This document shows positions 11,601-26,536 of a stretch of DNA of 64,000 nucleotides, one piece after another. The position numbers were made by a program, and so were the translations under genes. Below the pieces are notes generated by a model that saw nothing but the letters and a program-made list of their open reading frames with translations, did not search any database and was not told the origin of the DNA. The DNA comes from Hirudinaria manillensis (taxonomy: Eukaryota > Annelida > Clitellata > Hirudinida > Hirudinidae). Every line of letters begins with the position of its first letter. The stretch's first letter is position 1. The stretch lies in assembly GCA_034509925.1 (NCBI GenBank), contig JAVTLF010000015.1:116469-180468 (forward strand), written 5' to 3'.

Positions 11601-14589
11601 TTGTATGCCGTGAGCAAGGATGTGAAGTTCCAAAGAAATGGTACCAAAAATGTGTGACAAATATAAATAAAGAATTGCACCATCTCATGGGACTACGCAT
11701 TTATCACGGACAGGAAAATATTGGCCAACATTGTCATCGATGACAGGAGATCCAAGTTGTACATGCTAATTGATGTTTCAGTCCCGGATTGATAAAAACA
11801 TCGAGCTTGAAGAAGCTGAAGAAATTAGCAAATATAAGGACCTGGAGATTGAAATTAACCGGATGTGGATTGTGAAGTCTAAAGTAATTGTAGGAGCGCT
11901 CCGAACGCTAAGAAAAGACTTTGCAAATGGTGTAGAGAGAAACTCTGCCAGGACGACCAGAGATATCGGAGATTCAGAAGATCTCACTGCCCACATTCTT
12001 CGGAGAGTTCTTTGGCGAATCGCTGAGAGCTCAGCATTCATGCCTCACCGGCAATGAAGCCGATAAGTAGCCGTAATAACCAGAAAAGCCACGGTCAACA
12101 CCGGTACGGACGTATTTTTTCTTATCGTTGTTTTTGCTTCGAATTCTATCGAATTTGTGTCCCCTGCTAACCTTTTTATGATTGGTGAGTGTAACTTCCG
12201 AAGAAAAGGGAATAATAAATCTGTGAATTGAATACAACAGTTTCTTTGCTTTGTCATTTCGTTGAAACATCGCAGTTTGCAAAGGAATTCGTAACAAGTT
12301 TGTTCAATTTATTGGTTTTTGGTTTCAAATGTTTGAAACTTTTGGTCACGAGACTAAGAACTTTACGTTATAAAAACGTGTATTTGGAACAGCGAAAGCG
12401 TAAACCAAGAAAGTTCATAAAGAGCGAATTCTGCGGCTCTGAGTTCAAAACAGAGCGAGGATTAAAAATTCATCAAAATATCATGCCCATCAAGTTGAAT
12501 CTATATATGCTGGCAAAAATTGAACTTGAACTAAAGCAAGAAGGTTGCAAGTGTAAACATTGAAGCACAAAAAAAGCGCCAACATAAATCATCAGGATAA
12601 TCGCCATACCCCTTGAGGACAGCCAATTCCTACCGGAGATGATGGTGATGAGCGAACGTCGCCAGGGTTTGAAAAGAAAGAACTCTGGCCATACATAGAA
12701 TCGTGCCTCAATCAATTTCAATAACTTCAATTCGAAAAATCAGAAATAAATAAATCAGATATAGCCAGTATCTTAATGCCGTCGTAATGTAATGCTTGTT
12801 CCGTCGAAGACAGTAAACGGTGACAGCAATTTATTTTGAATCGCTAAGAATGCAACCATCTTTCTAGCCTTGCAGCTCGGCAATTCAACAGATAAGAACA
12901 CTCAGCAAGAGAGTCTTGTAAGACAAGGAATTTCTTGAAATAGACAGAAAATCTCTCCTCAAACGCTCAACAATCCACCCAAAAGACGTCGAAAAGAACG
13001 AATCAAAACAATGCCAAAGGTCGAAAGTTTTTGAAGCAAAAAAGAACTGAAAACTATTGAAAGGCAGAGACAAAGAAAAGTAATTCAAGATTTGTTCAGG
13101 AAGAATCCGGCAGCAGTGGCATGGGCATTGTTGACAGAGGAATTCAAAGACAAATCAAAGGCAACTCCAGGAAAAGAATTGCTTGAGTATTATTGGTAGC
13201 AAGTTTTCTCAGAAAAGTCAATTGAAGATGATAGACAGTCGTTGGCATACAGAAGTATGGTTTAGAATTGCGTAGCCAGCAATTAGGTGAACTCTGCTAT
13301 TCGAGATCTCCGCATCAGGACACGACTCTTTATTTGGACATAGAACATTGGATATTGACTTTGCAGTTCACAAGTCACTGTGGCTACTAGCCGGTTGTCC
13401 TCCGTCTTCGTCCAAAATCGGTATCGTCACATGCATTCCAAAAATAAGTGGAGCCACCAACCCGAGAGATCCATTGCAGTGAGTCCAATCATTGGTCGAC
13501 TCTTTCATAGGATCCTCCACATCGGATGACCTCCTTCGTTCCTTTGTTTCCGTGCCAGATGGTCTGGCAGGAAGAAGAGGGAACTGAAAAAGTTAAACTT
13601 CACTTTTATGAAAGACGTGTCTAAAGCGTTTCATTCGGTAACTCATTAATCAATCAAACAGTTGGGTTCAAATCGAGACTGCAGACGGAATCAGTAATCG
13701 CATTCAAGTGGGCAGAGGCGTCAAAGCAAGGAGATCCAACGCTTATTGATATGATCCTTAGCCAAATGGATAGGAGAAGTTGCCCGAAATTAAATGCTTT
13801 TTAATTTACCTTTGCTTATGACATTCTTGCTGATGTCTACAACGGACTACAGTTTGTTGTTGGAATACAGATGCTGCTTCAACTACTTGAAGGAGGAATG
13901 TCAAAAGTGGGATTAGCGAGGAGAATCCAACCAAGTGCGCTTCTCTACGCACCGAGATAACATCGCAAAAAGATCGTGGAAAAAGAATCTTGACAACGGA
14001 AGCACTGCATCAAATATCGTTGAAACCTACAAATATCTCGGTATCGAGATTGGAGCACGATTATAACAATTATCAACAGCAGACAAAATTCAAAAAGACC
14101 TATAACTCCATTTAGCGCGCCCCTTGGGACCGCATCAGCAAGTCTGTATTCTCAGAACTCATCTATTGCCTGGCATTGTGGAGAACGCTCCCAATGCATT
14201 CCTGGATGTCCCAGCCGACTAAGAGATCCCGGAATGCTTCAACTTTGGAAATGGATTCCGAATACAAGAAATCGTCGAATATTGAGCAAACGCCATTGGT
14301 CCTAGCGAATGGCGCTAATCGATGAAATGATCTCAGGTCAATGGATCAACTGCGTGAAGGTTAGAGCCGAGATCCTACACAACTTATCGCGGAATCGAGA
14401 TACAAGCTGTATTTGAGCACTCTGCCGGACTGAGGAAGTGGCTGGGCCCTAGTATACAGCGGTGCCATGTCACCGATGGTCCAAGACATGTCAGGCATAA
14501 ATCCATTTTGACAATGTTAGGTTTCACTGTGCTAGTAGCAATTGAATATTTGCACCGACATAATAAGGTGGCCAGTTACATTCATTGGG
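11601..14589 (+). repeat. Array copy 4 (2,989 bp)
   Basis: T-type at the A/T marker. A private extra A at about 11940 (GAGAGAAACTC) shifts the endonuclease tail into the frame reading HILRRVLWRI. That frame resembles the true C-terminus of R2-superclade proteins, so this copy happens to show the ancestral frame there. Confidence 0.9.
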
Positions 14590-17577
14590 TTGTATGCCGT
14601 GAGCAAGGATGTGAAGTTCCAAAGAAATGGTACCAAAAATGTGTGACAAATATAAATAAAGAATTGCACCATCTCATGGGACTACGCATTTATCACGGAC
14701 AGGAAAATATTGGCCAACATTGTCATCGATGACAGGAGATCCAAGTTGTACATGCTAATTGATGTTTCAGTCCCGGATTGATAAAAACATCGAGCTTGAA
14801 GAAGCTGAAGAAATTAGCAAATATAAGGACCTGGAGATTGAAATTAACCGGATGTGGATTGTGAAGTCTAAAGTAATTGTAGGAGCGCTCCGAACGCTAA
14901 GAAAAGACTTTGCAAATGGTGTAGAGAGAACTCTGCCAGGACGACCAGAGATATCGGAGATTCAGAAGATCTCACTGCCCACATTCTTCGGAGAGTTCTT
15001 TGGCGAATCGCTGAGAGCTCAGCATTCATGCCTCACCGGCAATGAAGCCGATAAGTAGCCGTAATAACCAGAAAAGCCACGGTCAACACCGGTACGGACG
15101 TATTTTTTCTTATCGTTGTTTTTGCTTCGAATTCTATCGAATTTGTGTCCCCTGCTAACCTTTTTATGATTGGTGAGTGTAACTTCCGAAGAAAAGGGAA
15201 TAATAAATCTGTGAATTGAATACAACAGTTTCTTTGCTTTGTCATTTCGTTGAAACATCGCAGTTTGCAAAGGAATTCGTAACAAGTTTGTTCAATTTAT
15301 TGGTTTTTGGTTTCAAATGTTTGAAACTTTTGGTCACGAGACTAAGAACTTTACGTTATAAAAACGTGTATTTGGAACAGCGAAAGCGTAAACCAAGAAA
15401 GTTCATAAAGAGCGAATTCTGCGGCTCTGAGTTCAAAACAGAGCGAGGATTAAAAATTCATCAAAATATCATGCCCATCAAGTTGAATCTATATATGCTG
15501 GCAAAAATTGAACTTGAACTAAAGCAAGAAGGTTGCAAGTGTAAACATTGAAGCACAAAAAAAGCGCCAACATAAATCATCAGGATAATCGTCATACCCC
15601 TTGAGGACAGCCAATTCCTACCGGAGATGATGGTGATGAGCGAACGTCGCCAGGGTTTGAAAAGAAAGAACTCTGGCCATACATAGAATCGTGCCTCAAT
15701 CAATTTCAATAACTTCAATTCGAAAAATCAGAAATAAATAAATCAGATATAGCCAGTATCTTAATGCCGTCGTAATGTAATGCTTGTTCCGTCGAAGACA
15801 GTAAACGGTGACAGCAATTTATTTTGAATCGCTAAGAATGCAACCATCTTTCTAGCCTTGCAGCTCGGCAATTCAACAGATAAGAACACTCAGCAAGAGA
15901 GTCTTGTAAGACAAGGAATTTCTTGAAATAGACAGAAAATCTCTCCTCAAACGCTCAACAATCCACCCAAAAGACGTCGAAAAGAACGAATCAAAACAAT
16001 GCCAAAGGTCGAAAGTTTTTGAAGCAAAAAAGAACTGAAAACTATTGAAAGGCAGAGACAAAGAAAAGTAATTCAAGATTTGTTCAGGAAGAATCCGGCA
16101 GCAGTGGCATGGGCATTGTTGACAGAGGAATTCAAAGACAAATCAAAGGCAACTCCAGGAAAAGAATTGCTTGAGTATTATTGGTAGCAAGTTTTCTCAG
16201 AAAAGTCAATTGAAGATGATAGACAGTCGTTGGCATACAGAAGTATGGTTTAGAATTGCGTAGCCAGCAATTAGGTGAACTCTGCTATTCGAGATCTCCG
16301 CATCAGGACACGACTCTTTATTTGGACATAGAACATTGGATATTGACTTTGCAGTTCACAAGTCACTGTGGCTACTAGCCGGTTGTCCTCCGTCTTCGTC
16401 CAAAATCGGTATCGTCACATGCATTCCAAAAATAAGTGGAGCCACCAACCCGAGAGATCCATTGCAGTGAGTCCAATCATTGGTCGACTCTTTCATAGGA
16501 TCCTCCACATCGGATGACCTCCTTCGTTCCTTTGTTTCCGTGCCAGATGGTCTGGCAGGAAGAAGAGGGAACTGAAAAAGTTAAACTTCACTTTTATGAA
16601 AGACGTGTCTAAAGCGTTTTCATTCTGTAACTCATTAATCAATCAAACAGTTGGGTTCAAATCGAGACTGCAGACGGAATCAGTAATCGCATTCAAGTGG
16701 GCAGAGGCGTCAAAGCAAGGAGATCCAACGCTTATTGATATGATCCTTAGCCAAATGGATAGGAGAGTTGCCCGAAATTAAATGCTTTTTAATTTACCTT
16801 TGCTTATGACATTCTTGCTGATGTCTACAACGGACTACAGTTTGTTGTTGGAATACAGATGCTGCTTCAACTACTTGAAGGAGGAATGTCAAAAGTGGGA
16901 TTAGCGAGGAGAATCCAACCAAGTGCGCTTCTCTACGCACCGAGATAACATCGCAAAAAGATCGTGGAAAAAGAATCTTGACAACGGAAGCACTGCATCA
17001 AATATCGTTGAAACCTACAAATATCTCGGTATCGAGATTGGAGCACGATTATAACAATTATCAACAGCAGACAAAATTCAAAAAGACCTATAACTCCATT
17101 TAGCGCGCCCCTTGGGACCGCATCAGCAAGTCTGTATTCTCAGAACTCATCTATTGCCTGGCATTGTGGAGAACGCTCCCAATGCATTCCTGGATGTCCC
17201 AGCCGACTAAGAGATCCCGGAATGCTTCAACTTTGGAAATGGATTCCGAATACAAGAAATCGTCGAATATTGAGCAAACGCCATTGGTCCTAGCGAATGG
17301 CGCTAATCGATGAAATGATCTCAGGTCAATGGATCAACTGCGTGAAGGTTAGAGCCGAGATCCTACACAACTTATCGCGGAATCGAGATACAAGCTGTAT
17401 TTGAGCACTCTGCCGGACTGAGGAAGTGGCTGGGCCCTAGTATACAGCGGTGCCATGTCACCGATGGTCCAAGACATGTCAGGCATAAATCCATTTTGAC
17501 AATGTTAGGTTTCACTGTGCTAGTAGCAATTGAATATTTGCACCGACATAATAAGGTGGCCAGTTACATTCATTGGG
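14590..17577 (+). repeat. Array copy 5 (2,988 bp)
   Basis: T at the A/T marker and GTC at the second marker (near 15592), shared with copies 6, 11 and 13. Near 16615-16627 it has an extra T and CATTCTG for CATTCGG. Near 16766 the run AGGAGAAG is shortened to AGGAGAG. Confidence 0.9.
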
Positions 17578-20561
17578 TTGTATGCCGTGAGCAAGGATGT
17601 GAAGTTCCAAAGAAATGGTACCAAAAATGTGTGACAAATATAAATAAAGAATTGCACCATCTCATGGGACTACGCATTTATCACGGACAGGAAAATATTG
17701 GCCAACATTGTCATCGATGACAGGAGATCCAAGTTGTACATGCTAATTGATGTTTCAGTCCCGGATTGATAAAAACATCGAGCTTGAAGAAGCTGAAGAA
17801 ATTAGCAAATATAAGGACCTGGAGATTGAAATTAACCGGATGTGGATTGTGAAGTCTAAAGTAATTGTAGGAGCGCTCCGAACGCTAAGAAAAGACTTTG
17901 CAAATGGTGTAGAGAGAACTCTGCCAGGACGACCAGAGATATCGGAGATTCAGAAGATCTCACTGCCCACATTCTTCGGAGAGTTCTTTGGCGAATCGCT
18001 GAGAGCTCAGCATTCATGCCTCACCGGCAATGAAGCCGATAAGTAGCCGTAATAACCAGAAAAGCCACGGTCAACACCGGTACGGACGTATTTTTCTTAT
18101 CGTTGTTTTTGCTTCGAATTCTATCGAATTTGTGTCCCCTGCTAACCTTTTTATGATTGGTGAGTGTAACTTCCGAAGAAAAGGGAATAATAAATCTGTG
18201 AATTGAATACAACAGTTTCTTTGCTTTGTCATTTCGTTGAAACATCGCAGTTTGCAAAGGAATTCGTAACAAGTTTGTTCAATTTATTGGTTTTTGGTTT
18301 CAAATGTTTGAAACTTTTGGTCACGAGACTAAGAACTTTACGTTATAAAAACGTGTATTTGGAACAGCGAAAGCGTAAACCAAGAAAGTTCATAAAGAGC
18401 GAATTCTGCGGCTCTGAGTTCAAAACAGAGCGAGGATTAAAAATTCATCAAAATATCATGCCCATCAAGTTGAATCTATATATGCTGGCAAAAATTGAAC
18501 TTGAACTAAAGCAAGAAGGTTGCAAGTGTAAACATTGAAGCACAAAAAAAGCGCCAACATAAATCATCAGGATAATCGTCATACCCCTTGAGGACAGCCA
18601 ATTCCTACCGGAGATGATGGTGATGAGCGAACGTCGCCAGGGTTTGAAAAGAAAGAACTCTGGCCATACATAGAATCGTGCCTCAATCAATTTCAATAAC
18701 TTCAATTCGAAAAATCAGAAATAAATAAATCAGATATAGCCAGTATCTTAATGCCGTCGTAATGTAATGCTTGTTCCGTCGAAGACAGTAAACGGTGACA
18801 GCAATTTATTTTGAATCGCTAAGAATGCAACCATCTTTCTAGCCTTGCAGCTCGGCAATTCAACAGATAAGAACACTCAGCAAGAGAGTCTTGTAAGACA
18901 AGGAATTTCTTGAAATAGACAGAAAATCTCTCCTCAAACGCTCAACAATCCACCCAAAAGACGTCGAAAAGAACGAATCAAAACAATGCCAAAGGTCGAA
19001 AGTTTTTGAAGCAAAAAAGAACTGAAAAACTATTGAAAGGCAGAGACAAAGAAAAGTAATTCAAGATTTGTTCAGGAAGAATCCGGCAGCAGTGGCATGG
19101 GCATTGTTGACAGAGGAATTCAAAGACAAATCAAAGGCAACTCCAGGAAAAGAATTGCTTGAGTATTATTGGTAGCAAGTTTTCTCAGAAAAGTCAATTG
19201 AAGATGATAGACAGTCGTTGGCATACAGAAGTATGGTTTAGAATTGCGTAGCCAGCAATTAGGTGAACTCTGCTATTCGAGATCTCCGCATCAGGACACG
19301 ACTCTTTATTTGGACATAGAACATTGGATATTGACTTTGCAGTTCACAAGTCACTGTGGCTACTAGCCGGTTGTCCTCCGTCTTCGTCCAAAATCGGTAT
19401 CGTCACATGCATTCCAAAAATAAGTGGAGCCACCAACCCGAGAGATCCATTGCAGTGAGTCCAATCATTGGTCGACTCTTTCATAGGATCCTCCACATCG
19501 GATGACCTCCTTCGTTCCTTTGTTTCCGTGCCAGATGGTCTGGCAGGAAGAAGAGGGAACTGAAAAAGTTAAACTTCACTTTTATGAAAGACTAAAGCGT
19601 TTCATTCGGTAACTCATTAATCAATCAAACAGTTGGGTTCAAATCGAGACTGCAGACGGAATCAGTAATCGCATTCAAGTGGGCAGAGGCGTCAAAGCAA
19701 GGAGATCCAACGCTTATTGATATGATCCTTAGCCAAATGGATAGGAGAAGTTGCCCGAAATTAAATGCTTTTTAATTTACCTTTGCTTATGACATTCTTG
19801 CTGATGTCTACAACGGACTACAGTTTGTTGTTGGAATACAGATGCTGCTTCAACTACTTGAAGGAGGAATGTCAAAAGTGGGATTAGCGAGGAGAATCCA
19901 ACCAAGTGCGCTTCTCTACGCACCGAGATAACATCGCAAAAAGATCGTGGAAAAAGAATCTTGACAACGGAAGCACTGCATCAAATATCGTTGAAACCTA
20001 CAAATATCTCGGTATCGAGATTGGAGCACGATTATAACAATTATCAACAGCAGACAAAATTCAAAAAGACCTATAACTCCATTTAGCGCGCCCCTTGGGA
20101 CCGCATCAGCAAGTCTGTATTCTCAGAACTCATCTATTGCCTGGCATTGTGGAGAACGCTCCCAATGCATTCCTGGATGTCCCAGCCGACTAAGAGATCC
20201 CGGAATGCTTCAACTTTGGAAATGGATTCCGAATACAAGAAATCGTCGAATATTGAGCAAACGCCATTGGTCCTAGCGAATGGCGCTAATCGATGAAATG
20301 ATCTCAGGTCAATGGATCAACTGCGTGAAGGTTAGAGCCGAGATCCTACACAACTTATCGCGGAATCGAGATACAAGCTGTATTTGAGCACTCTGCCGGA
20401 CTGAGGAAGTGGCTGGGCCCTAGTATACAGCGGTGCCATGTCACCGATGGTCCAAGACATGTCAGGCATAAATCCATTTTGACAATGTTTAGGTTTCACT
20501 GTGCTAGTAGCAATTGAATATTTGCACCGACATAATAAGGTGGCCAGTTACATTCATTGGG
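17578..20561 (+). repeat. Array copy 6 (2,984 bp)
   Basis: T/GTC marker type like copy 5. One T is missing near 18092 and one A extra near 19028. A five-base deletion (GTGTC or an equivalent alignment) lies near 19590 between GAAAGAC and TAAAGCG. There is an extra T near 20489. Confidence 0.9.
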
Positions 20562-23550
20562 TTGTATGCCGTGAGCAAGGATGTGAAGTTCCAAAGAAAT
20601 GGTACCAAAAATGTGTGACAAATATAAATAAAGAATTGCACCATCTCATGGGACTACGCATTTATCACGGACAGGAAAATATTGGCCAACATTGTCATCG
20701 ATGACAGGAGATCCAAGTTGTACATGCTAATTGATGTTTCAGTCCCGGATTGATAAAAACATCGAGCTTGAAGAAGCTGAAGAAATTAGCAAATATAAGG
20801 ACCTGGAGATTGAAATTAACCGGATGTGGATTGTGAAGTCTAAAGTAATTGTAGGAGCGCTCCGAACGCTAAGAAAAGACTTTGCAAATGGTGTAGAGAG
20901 AACTCTGCCAGGACGACCAGAGATATCGGAGATTCAGAAGATCTCACTGCCCACATTTCTTCGGAGAGTTCTTTGGCGAATCGCTGAGAGCTCAGCATTC
21001 ATGCCTCACCGGCAATGAAGCCGATAAGTAGCCGTAATAACCAGAAAAGCCACGGTCAACACCGGTACGGACGTATTTTTTCTTATCGTTGTTTTTGCTT
21101 CGAATTCTATCGAATTTGTGTCCCCTGCTAACCTTTTAATGATTGGTGAGTGTAACTTCCGAAGAAAAGGGAATAATAAATCTGTGAATTGAATACAACA
21201 GTTTCTTTGCTTTGTCATTTCGTTGAAACATCGCAGTTTGCAAAGGAATTCGTAACAAGTTTGTTCAATTTATTGGTTTTTGGTTTCAAATGTTTGAAAC
21301 TTTTGGTCACGAGACTAAGAACTTTACGTTATAAAAACGTGTATTTGGAACAGCGAAAGCGTAAACCAAGAAAGTTCATAAAGAGCGAATTCTGCGGCTC
21401 TGAGTTCAAAACAGAGCGAGGATTAAAAATTCATCAAAATATCATGCCCATCAAGTTGAATCTATATATGCTGGCAAAAATTGAACTTGAACTAAAGCAA
21501 GAAGGTTGCAAGTGTAAACATTGAAGCACAAAAAAAAGCGCCAACATAAATCATCAGGATAATCGCCATACCCCTTGAGGACAGCCAATTCCTACCGGAG
21601 ATGATGGTGATGAGCGAACGTCGCCAGGGTTTGAAAAGAAAGAACTCTGGCCATACATAGAATCGTGCCTCAATCAATTTCAATAACTTCAATTCGAAAA
21701 ATCAGAAATAAATAAATCAGATATAGCCAGTATCTTAATGCCGTCGTAATGTAATGCTTGTTCCGTCGAAGACAGTAAACGGTGACAGCAATTTATTTTG
21801 AATCGCTAAGAATGCAACCATCTTTCTAGCCTTGCAGCTCGGCAATTCAACAGATAAGAACACTCAGCAAGAGAGTCTTGTAAGACAAGGAATTTCTTGA
21901 AATAGACAGAAAATCTCTCCTCAAACGCTCAACAATCCACCCAAAAGACGTCGAAAAGAACGAATCAAAACAATGCCAAAGGTCGAAAGTTTTTGAAGCA
22001 AAAAAGAACTGAAAACTATTGAAAGGCAGAGACAAAGAAAAGTAATTCAAGATTTGTTCAGGAAGAATCCGGCAGCAGTGGCATGGGCATTGTTGACAGA
22101 GGAATTCAAAGACAAATCAAAGGCAACTCCAGGAAAAGAATTGCTTGAGTATTATTGGTAGCAAGTTTTCTCAGAAAAGTCAATTGAAGATGATAGACAG
22201 TCGTTGGCATACAGAAGTATGGTTTAGAATTGCGTAGCCAGCAATTAGGTGAACTCTGCTATTCGAGATCTCCGCATCAGGACACGACTCTTTATTTGGA
22301 CATAGAACATTGGATATTGACTTTGCAGTTCACAAGTCACTGTGGCTACTAGCCGGTTGTCCTCCGTCTTCGTCCAAAATCGGTATCGTCACATGCATTC
22401 CAAAAATAAGTGGAGCCACCAACCCGAGAGATCCATTGCAGTGAGTCCAATCATTGGTCGACTCTTTCATAGGATCCTCCACATCGGATGACCTCCTTCG
22501 TTCCTTTGTTTCCGTGCCAGATGGTCTGGCAGGAAGAAGAGGGAACTGAAAAAGTTAAACTTCACTTTTATGAAAGACGTGTCTAAAGCGTTTCATTCGG
22601 TAACTCATTAATCAATCAAACAGTTGGGTTCAAATCGAGACTGCAGACGGAATCAGTAATCGCATTCAAGTGGGCAGAGGCGTCAAAGCAAGGAGATCCA
22701 ACGCTTATTGATATGATCCTTAGCCAAATGGATAGGAGAAGTTGCCCGAAATTAAATGCTTTTTAATTTACCTTTGCTTATGACATTCTTGCTGATGTCT
22801 ACAACGGACTACAGTTTGTTGTTGGAATACAGATGCTGCTTCAACTACTTGAAGGAGGAATGTCAAAAGTGGGATTAGCGAGGAGAATCCAACCAAGTGC
22901 GCTTCTCTACGCACCGAGATAACATCGCAAAAGATCGTGGAAAAAGAATCTTGACAACGGAAGCACTGCATCAAATATCGTTGAAACCTACAAATATCTC
23001 GGTATCGAGATTGGAGCACGATTATAACAATTATCAACAGCAGACAAAATTCAAAAAGACCTATAACTCCATTTAGCGCGCCCCTTGGGACCGCATCAGC
23101 AAGTCTGTATTCTCAGAACTCATCTATTGCCTGGCATTGTGGAGAACGCTCCCAATGCATTCCTGGATGTCCCAGCCGACTAAGAGATCCCGGAATGCTT
23201 CAACTTTGGAAATGGATTCCGAATACAAGAAATCGTCGAATATTGAGCAAACGCCATTGGTCCTAGCGAATGGCGCTAATCGATGAAATGATCTCAGGTC
23301 AATGGATCAACTGCGTGAAGGTTAGAGCCGAGATCCTACACAACTTATCGCGGAATCGAGATACAAGCTGTATTTGAGCACTCTGCCGGACTGAGGAAGT
23401 GGCTGGGCCCTAGTATACAGCGGTGCCATGTCACCGATGGTCCAAGACATGTCAGGCATAAATCCATTTTGACAATGTTAGGTTTCACTGTGCTAGTAGC
23501 AATTGAATATTTGCACCGACATAATAAGGTGGCCAGTTACATTCATTGGG
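20562..23550 (+). repeat. Array copy 7 (2,989 bp)
   Basis: A/GCC marker type. Extra T near 20957 and extra A near 21536. One A is missing in the run near 22928 (GCAAAAGATC), a change shared only with copy 9, two units away. Confidence 0.9.
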
Positions 23551-26536
23551 TTGTATGCCGTGAGCAAGGATGTGAAGTTCCAAAGAAATGGTACCAAAAA
23601 TGTGTGACAAATATAAATAAAGAATTGCACCATCTCATGGGACTACGCATTTATCACGGACAGGAAAATATTGGCCAACATTGTCATCGATGACAGGAGA
23701 TCCAAGTTGTACATGCTAATTGATGTTTCAGTCCCGGATTGATAAAAACATCGAGCTTGAAGAAGCTGAAGAAATTAGCAAATATAAGGACCTGGAGATT
23801 GAAATTAACCGGATGTGGATTGTGAAGTCTAAAGTAATTGTAGGAGCGCTCCGAACGCTAAGAAAAGACTTTGCAAATGGTGTAGAGAGAACTCTGCCAG
23901 GACGACCAGAGATATCGGAGATTCAGAAGATCTCACTGCCCACATTCTTCGGAGAGTTCTTTGGCGAATCGCTGAGAGCTCAGCATTCATGCCTCACCGG
24001 CAATGAAGCCGATAAGTAGCCGTAATAACCAGAAAAGCCACGGTCAACACCGGTACGGACGTATTTTTTCTTATCGTTGTTTTTGCTTCGAATTCTATCG
24101 AATTTGTGTCCCCTGCTAACCTTTTAATGATTGGTGAGTGTAACTTCCGAAGAAAAGGGAATAATAAATCTGTGAATTGAATACAACAGTTTCTTTGCTT
24201 TGTCATTTCGTTGAAACATCGCAGTTTGCAAAGGAATTCGTAACAAGTTTGTTCAATTTATTGGTTTTTGGTTTCAAATGTTTGAAACTTTTGGTCACGA
24301 GACTAAGAACTTTACGTTATAAAAACGTGTATTTGGAACAGCGAAAGCGTAAACCAAGAAAGTTCATAAAGAGCGAATTCTGCGGCTCTGAGTTCAAAAC
24401 AGAGCGAGGATTAAAAATTCATCAAAATATCATGCCCATCAAGTTGAATCTATATATGCTGGCAAAAATTGAACTTGAACTAAAGCAAGAAGGTTGCAAG
24501 TGTAAACATTGAAGCACAAAAAAAGCGCCAACATAAATCATCAGGATAATCGCCATACCCCTTGAGGACAGCCAATTCCTACCGGAGATGATGGTGATGA
24601 GCGAACGTCGCCAGGGTTTGAAAAGAAAGAACTCTGGCCATACATAGAATCGTGCCTCAATCAATTTCAATAACTTCAATTCGAAAAATCAGAAATAAAT
24701 AAATCAGATATAGCCAGTATCTTAATGCCGTCGTAATGTAATGCTTGTTCCGTCGAAGACAGTAAACGGTGACAGCAATTTATTTTGAATCGCTAAGAAT
24801 GCAACCATCTTTCTAGCCTTGCAGCTCGGCAATTCAACAGATAAGAACACTCAGCAAGAGAGTCTTGTAAGACAAGGAATTTCTTGAAATAGACAGAAAA
24901 TCTCTCCTCAAACGCTCAACAATCCACCCAAAAGACGTCGAAAAGAACGAATCAAACAATGCCAAAGGTCGAAAGTTTTTGAAGCAAAAAAGAACTGAAA
25001 ACTATTGAAAGGCAGAGACAAAGAAAAGTAATTCAAGATTTGTTCAGGAAGAATCCGGCAGCAGTGGCATGGGCATTGTTGACAGAGGAATTCAAAGACA
25101 AATCAAAGGCAACTCCAGGAAAAGAATTGCTTGAGTATTATTGGTAGCAAGTTTTCTCAGAAAAGTCAATTGAAGATGATAGACAGTCGTTGGCATACAG
25201 AAGTATGGTTTAGAATTGCGTAGCCAGCAATTAGGTGAACTCTGCTATTCGAGATCTCCGCATCAGGACACGACTCTTTATTTGGACATAGAACATTGGA
25301 TATTGACTTTGCAGTTCACAAGTCACTGTGGCTACTAGCCGGTTGTCCTCCGTCTTCGTCCAAAATCGGTATCGTCACATGCATTCCAAAAATAAGTGGA
25401 GCCACCAACCCGAGAGATCCATTGCAGTGAGTCCAATCATTGGTCGACTCTTTCATAGGATCCTCCACATCGGATGACCTCCTTCGTTCCTTTGTTTCCG
25501 TGCCAGATGGTCTGGCAGGAAGAAGAGGGAACTGAAAAAGTTAAACTTCACTTTTATGAAAGACGTGTCTAAAGCGTTTCATTCGGTAACTCATTAATCA
25601 ATCAAACAGTTGGGTTCAAATCGAGACTGCAGACGGAATCAGTAATCGCATTCAAGTGGGCAGAGGCGTCAAAGCAAGGAGATCCAACGCTTATTGATAT
25701 GATCCTTAGCCAAATGGATAGGAGAAGTTGCCCGAAATTAAATGCTTTTTAATTTACCTTTGCTTATGACATTCTTGCTGATGTCTACAACGGACTACAG
25801 TTTGTTGTTGGAATACAGATGCTGCTTCAACTACTTGAAGGAGGAATGTCAAAAGTGGGATTAGCGAGGAGAATCCAACCAAGTGCGCTTCTCTACGCAC
25901 CGAGATAACATCGCAAAAAGATCGTGGAAAAAGAATCTTGACAACGGAAGCACTGCATCAAATATCGTTGAAACCTACAAATATCTCGGTATCGAGATTG
26001 GAGCACGATTATAACAATTATCAACAGCAGACAAAATTCAAAAAGACCTATAACTCCATTTAGCGCGCCCCTTGGGACCGCATCAGCAAGTCTGTATTCT
26101 CAGAACTCATCTATTGCCTGGCATTGTGGAGAACGCTCCCAATGCATTCCTGGATGTCCCAGCCGACTAAGAGATCCCGGAATGCTTCAACTTTGGAAAT
26201 GGATTCCGAATACAAGAAATCGTCGAATATTGAGCAAACGCCATTGGTCCTAGCGAATGGCGCTAATCGATGAAATGATCTCAGGTCAATGGATCAACTG
26301 CGTGAAGGTTAGAGCCGAGATCCTACACAACTTATCGCGGAATCGAGATACAAGCTGTATTTGAGCACTCTGCCGGACTGAGGAAGTGGCTGGGCCCTAG
26401 TATACAGCGGTGCCATGTCACCGATGGTCCAAGACATGTCAGCATAAATCCATTTTGACAATGTTAGGTTTCACTGTGCTAGTAGCAATTGAATATTTGC
26501 ACCGACATAATAAGGTGGCCAGTTACATTCATTGGG
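23551..26536 (+). repeat. Array copy 8 (2,986 bp)
   Basis: A/GCC marker type. One A is missing near 24955 (AATCAAACAATG). One G is missing near 26441 (GTCAGCATAA), which joins an upstream frame to the endonuclease-region frame and lengthens it to 89 codons (26410-26679). Confidence 0.9.
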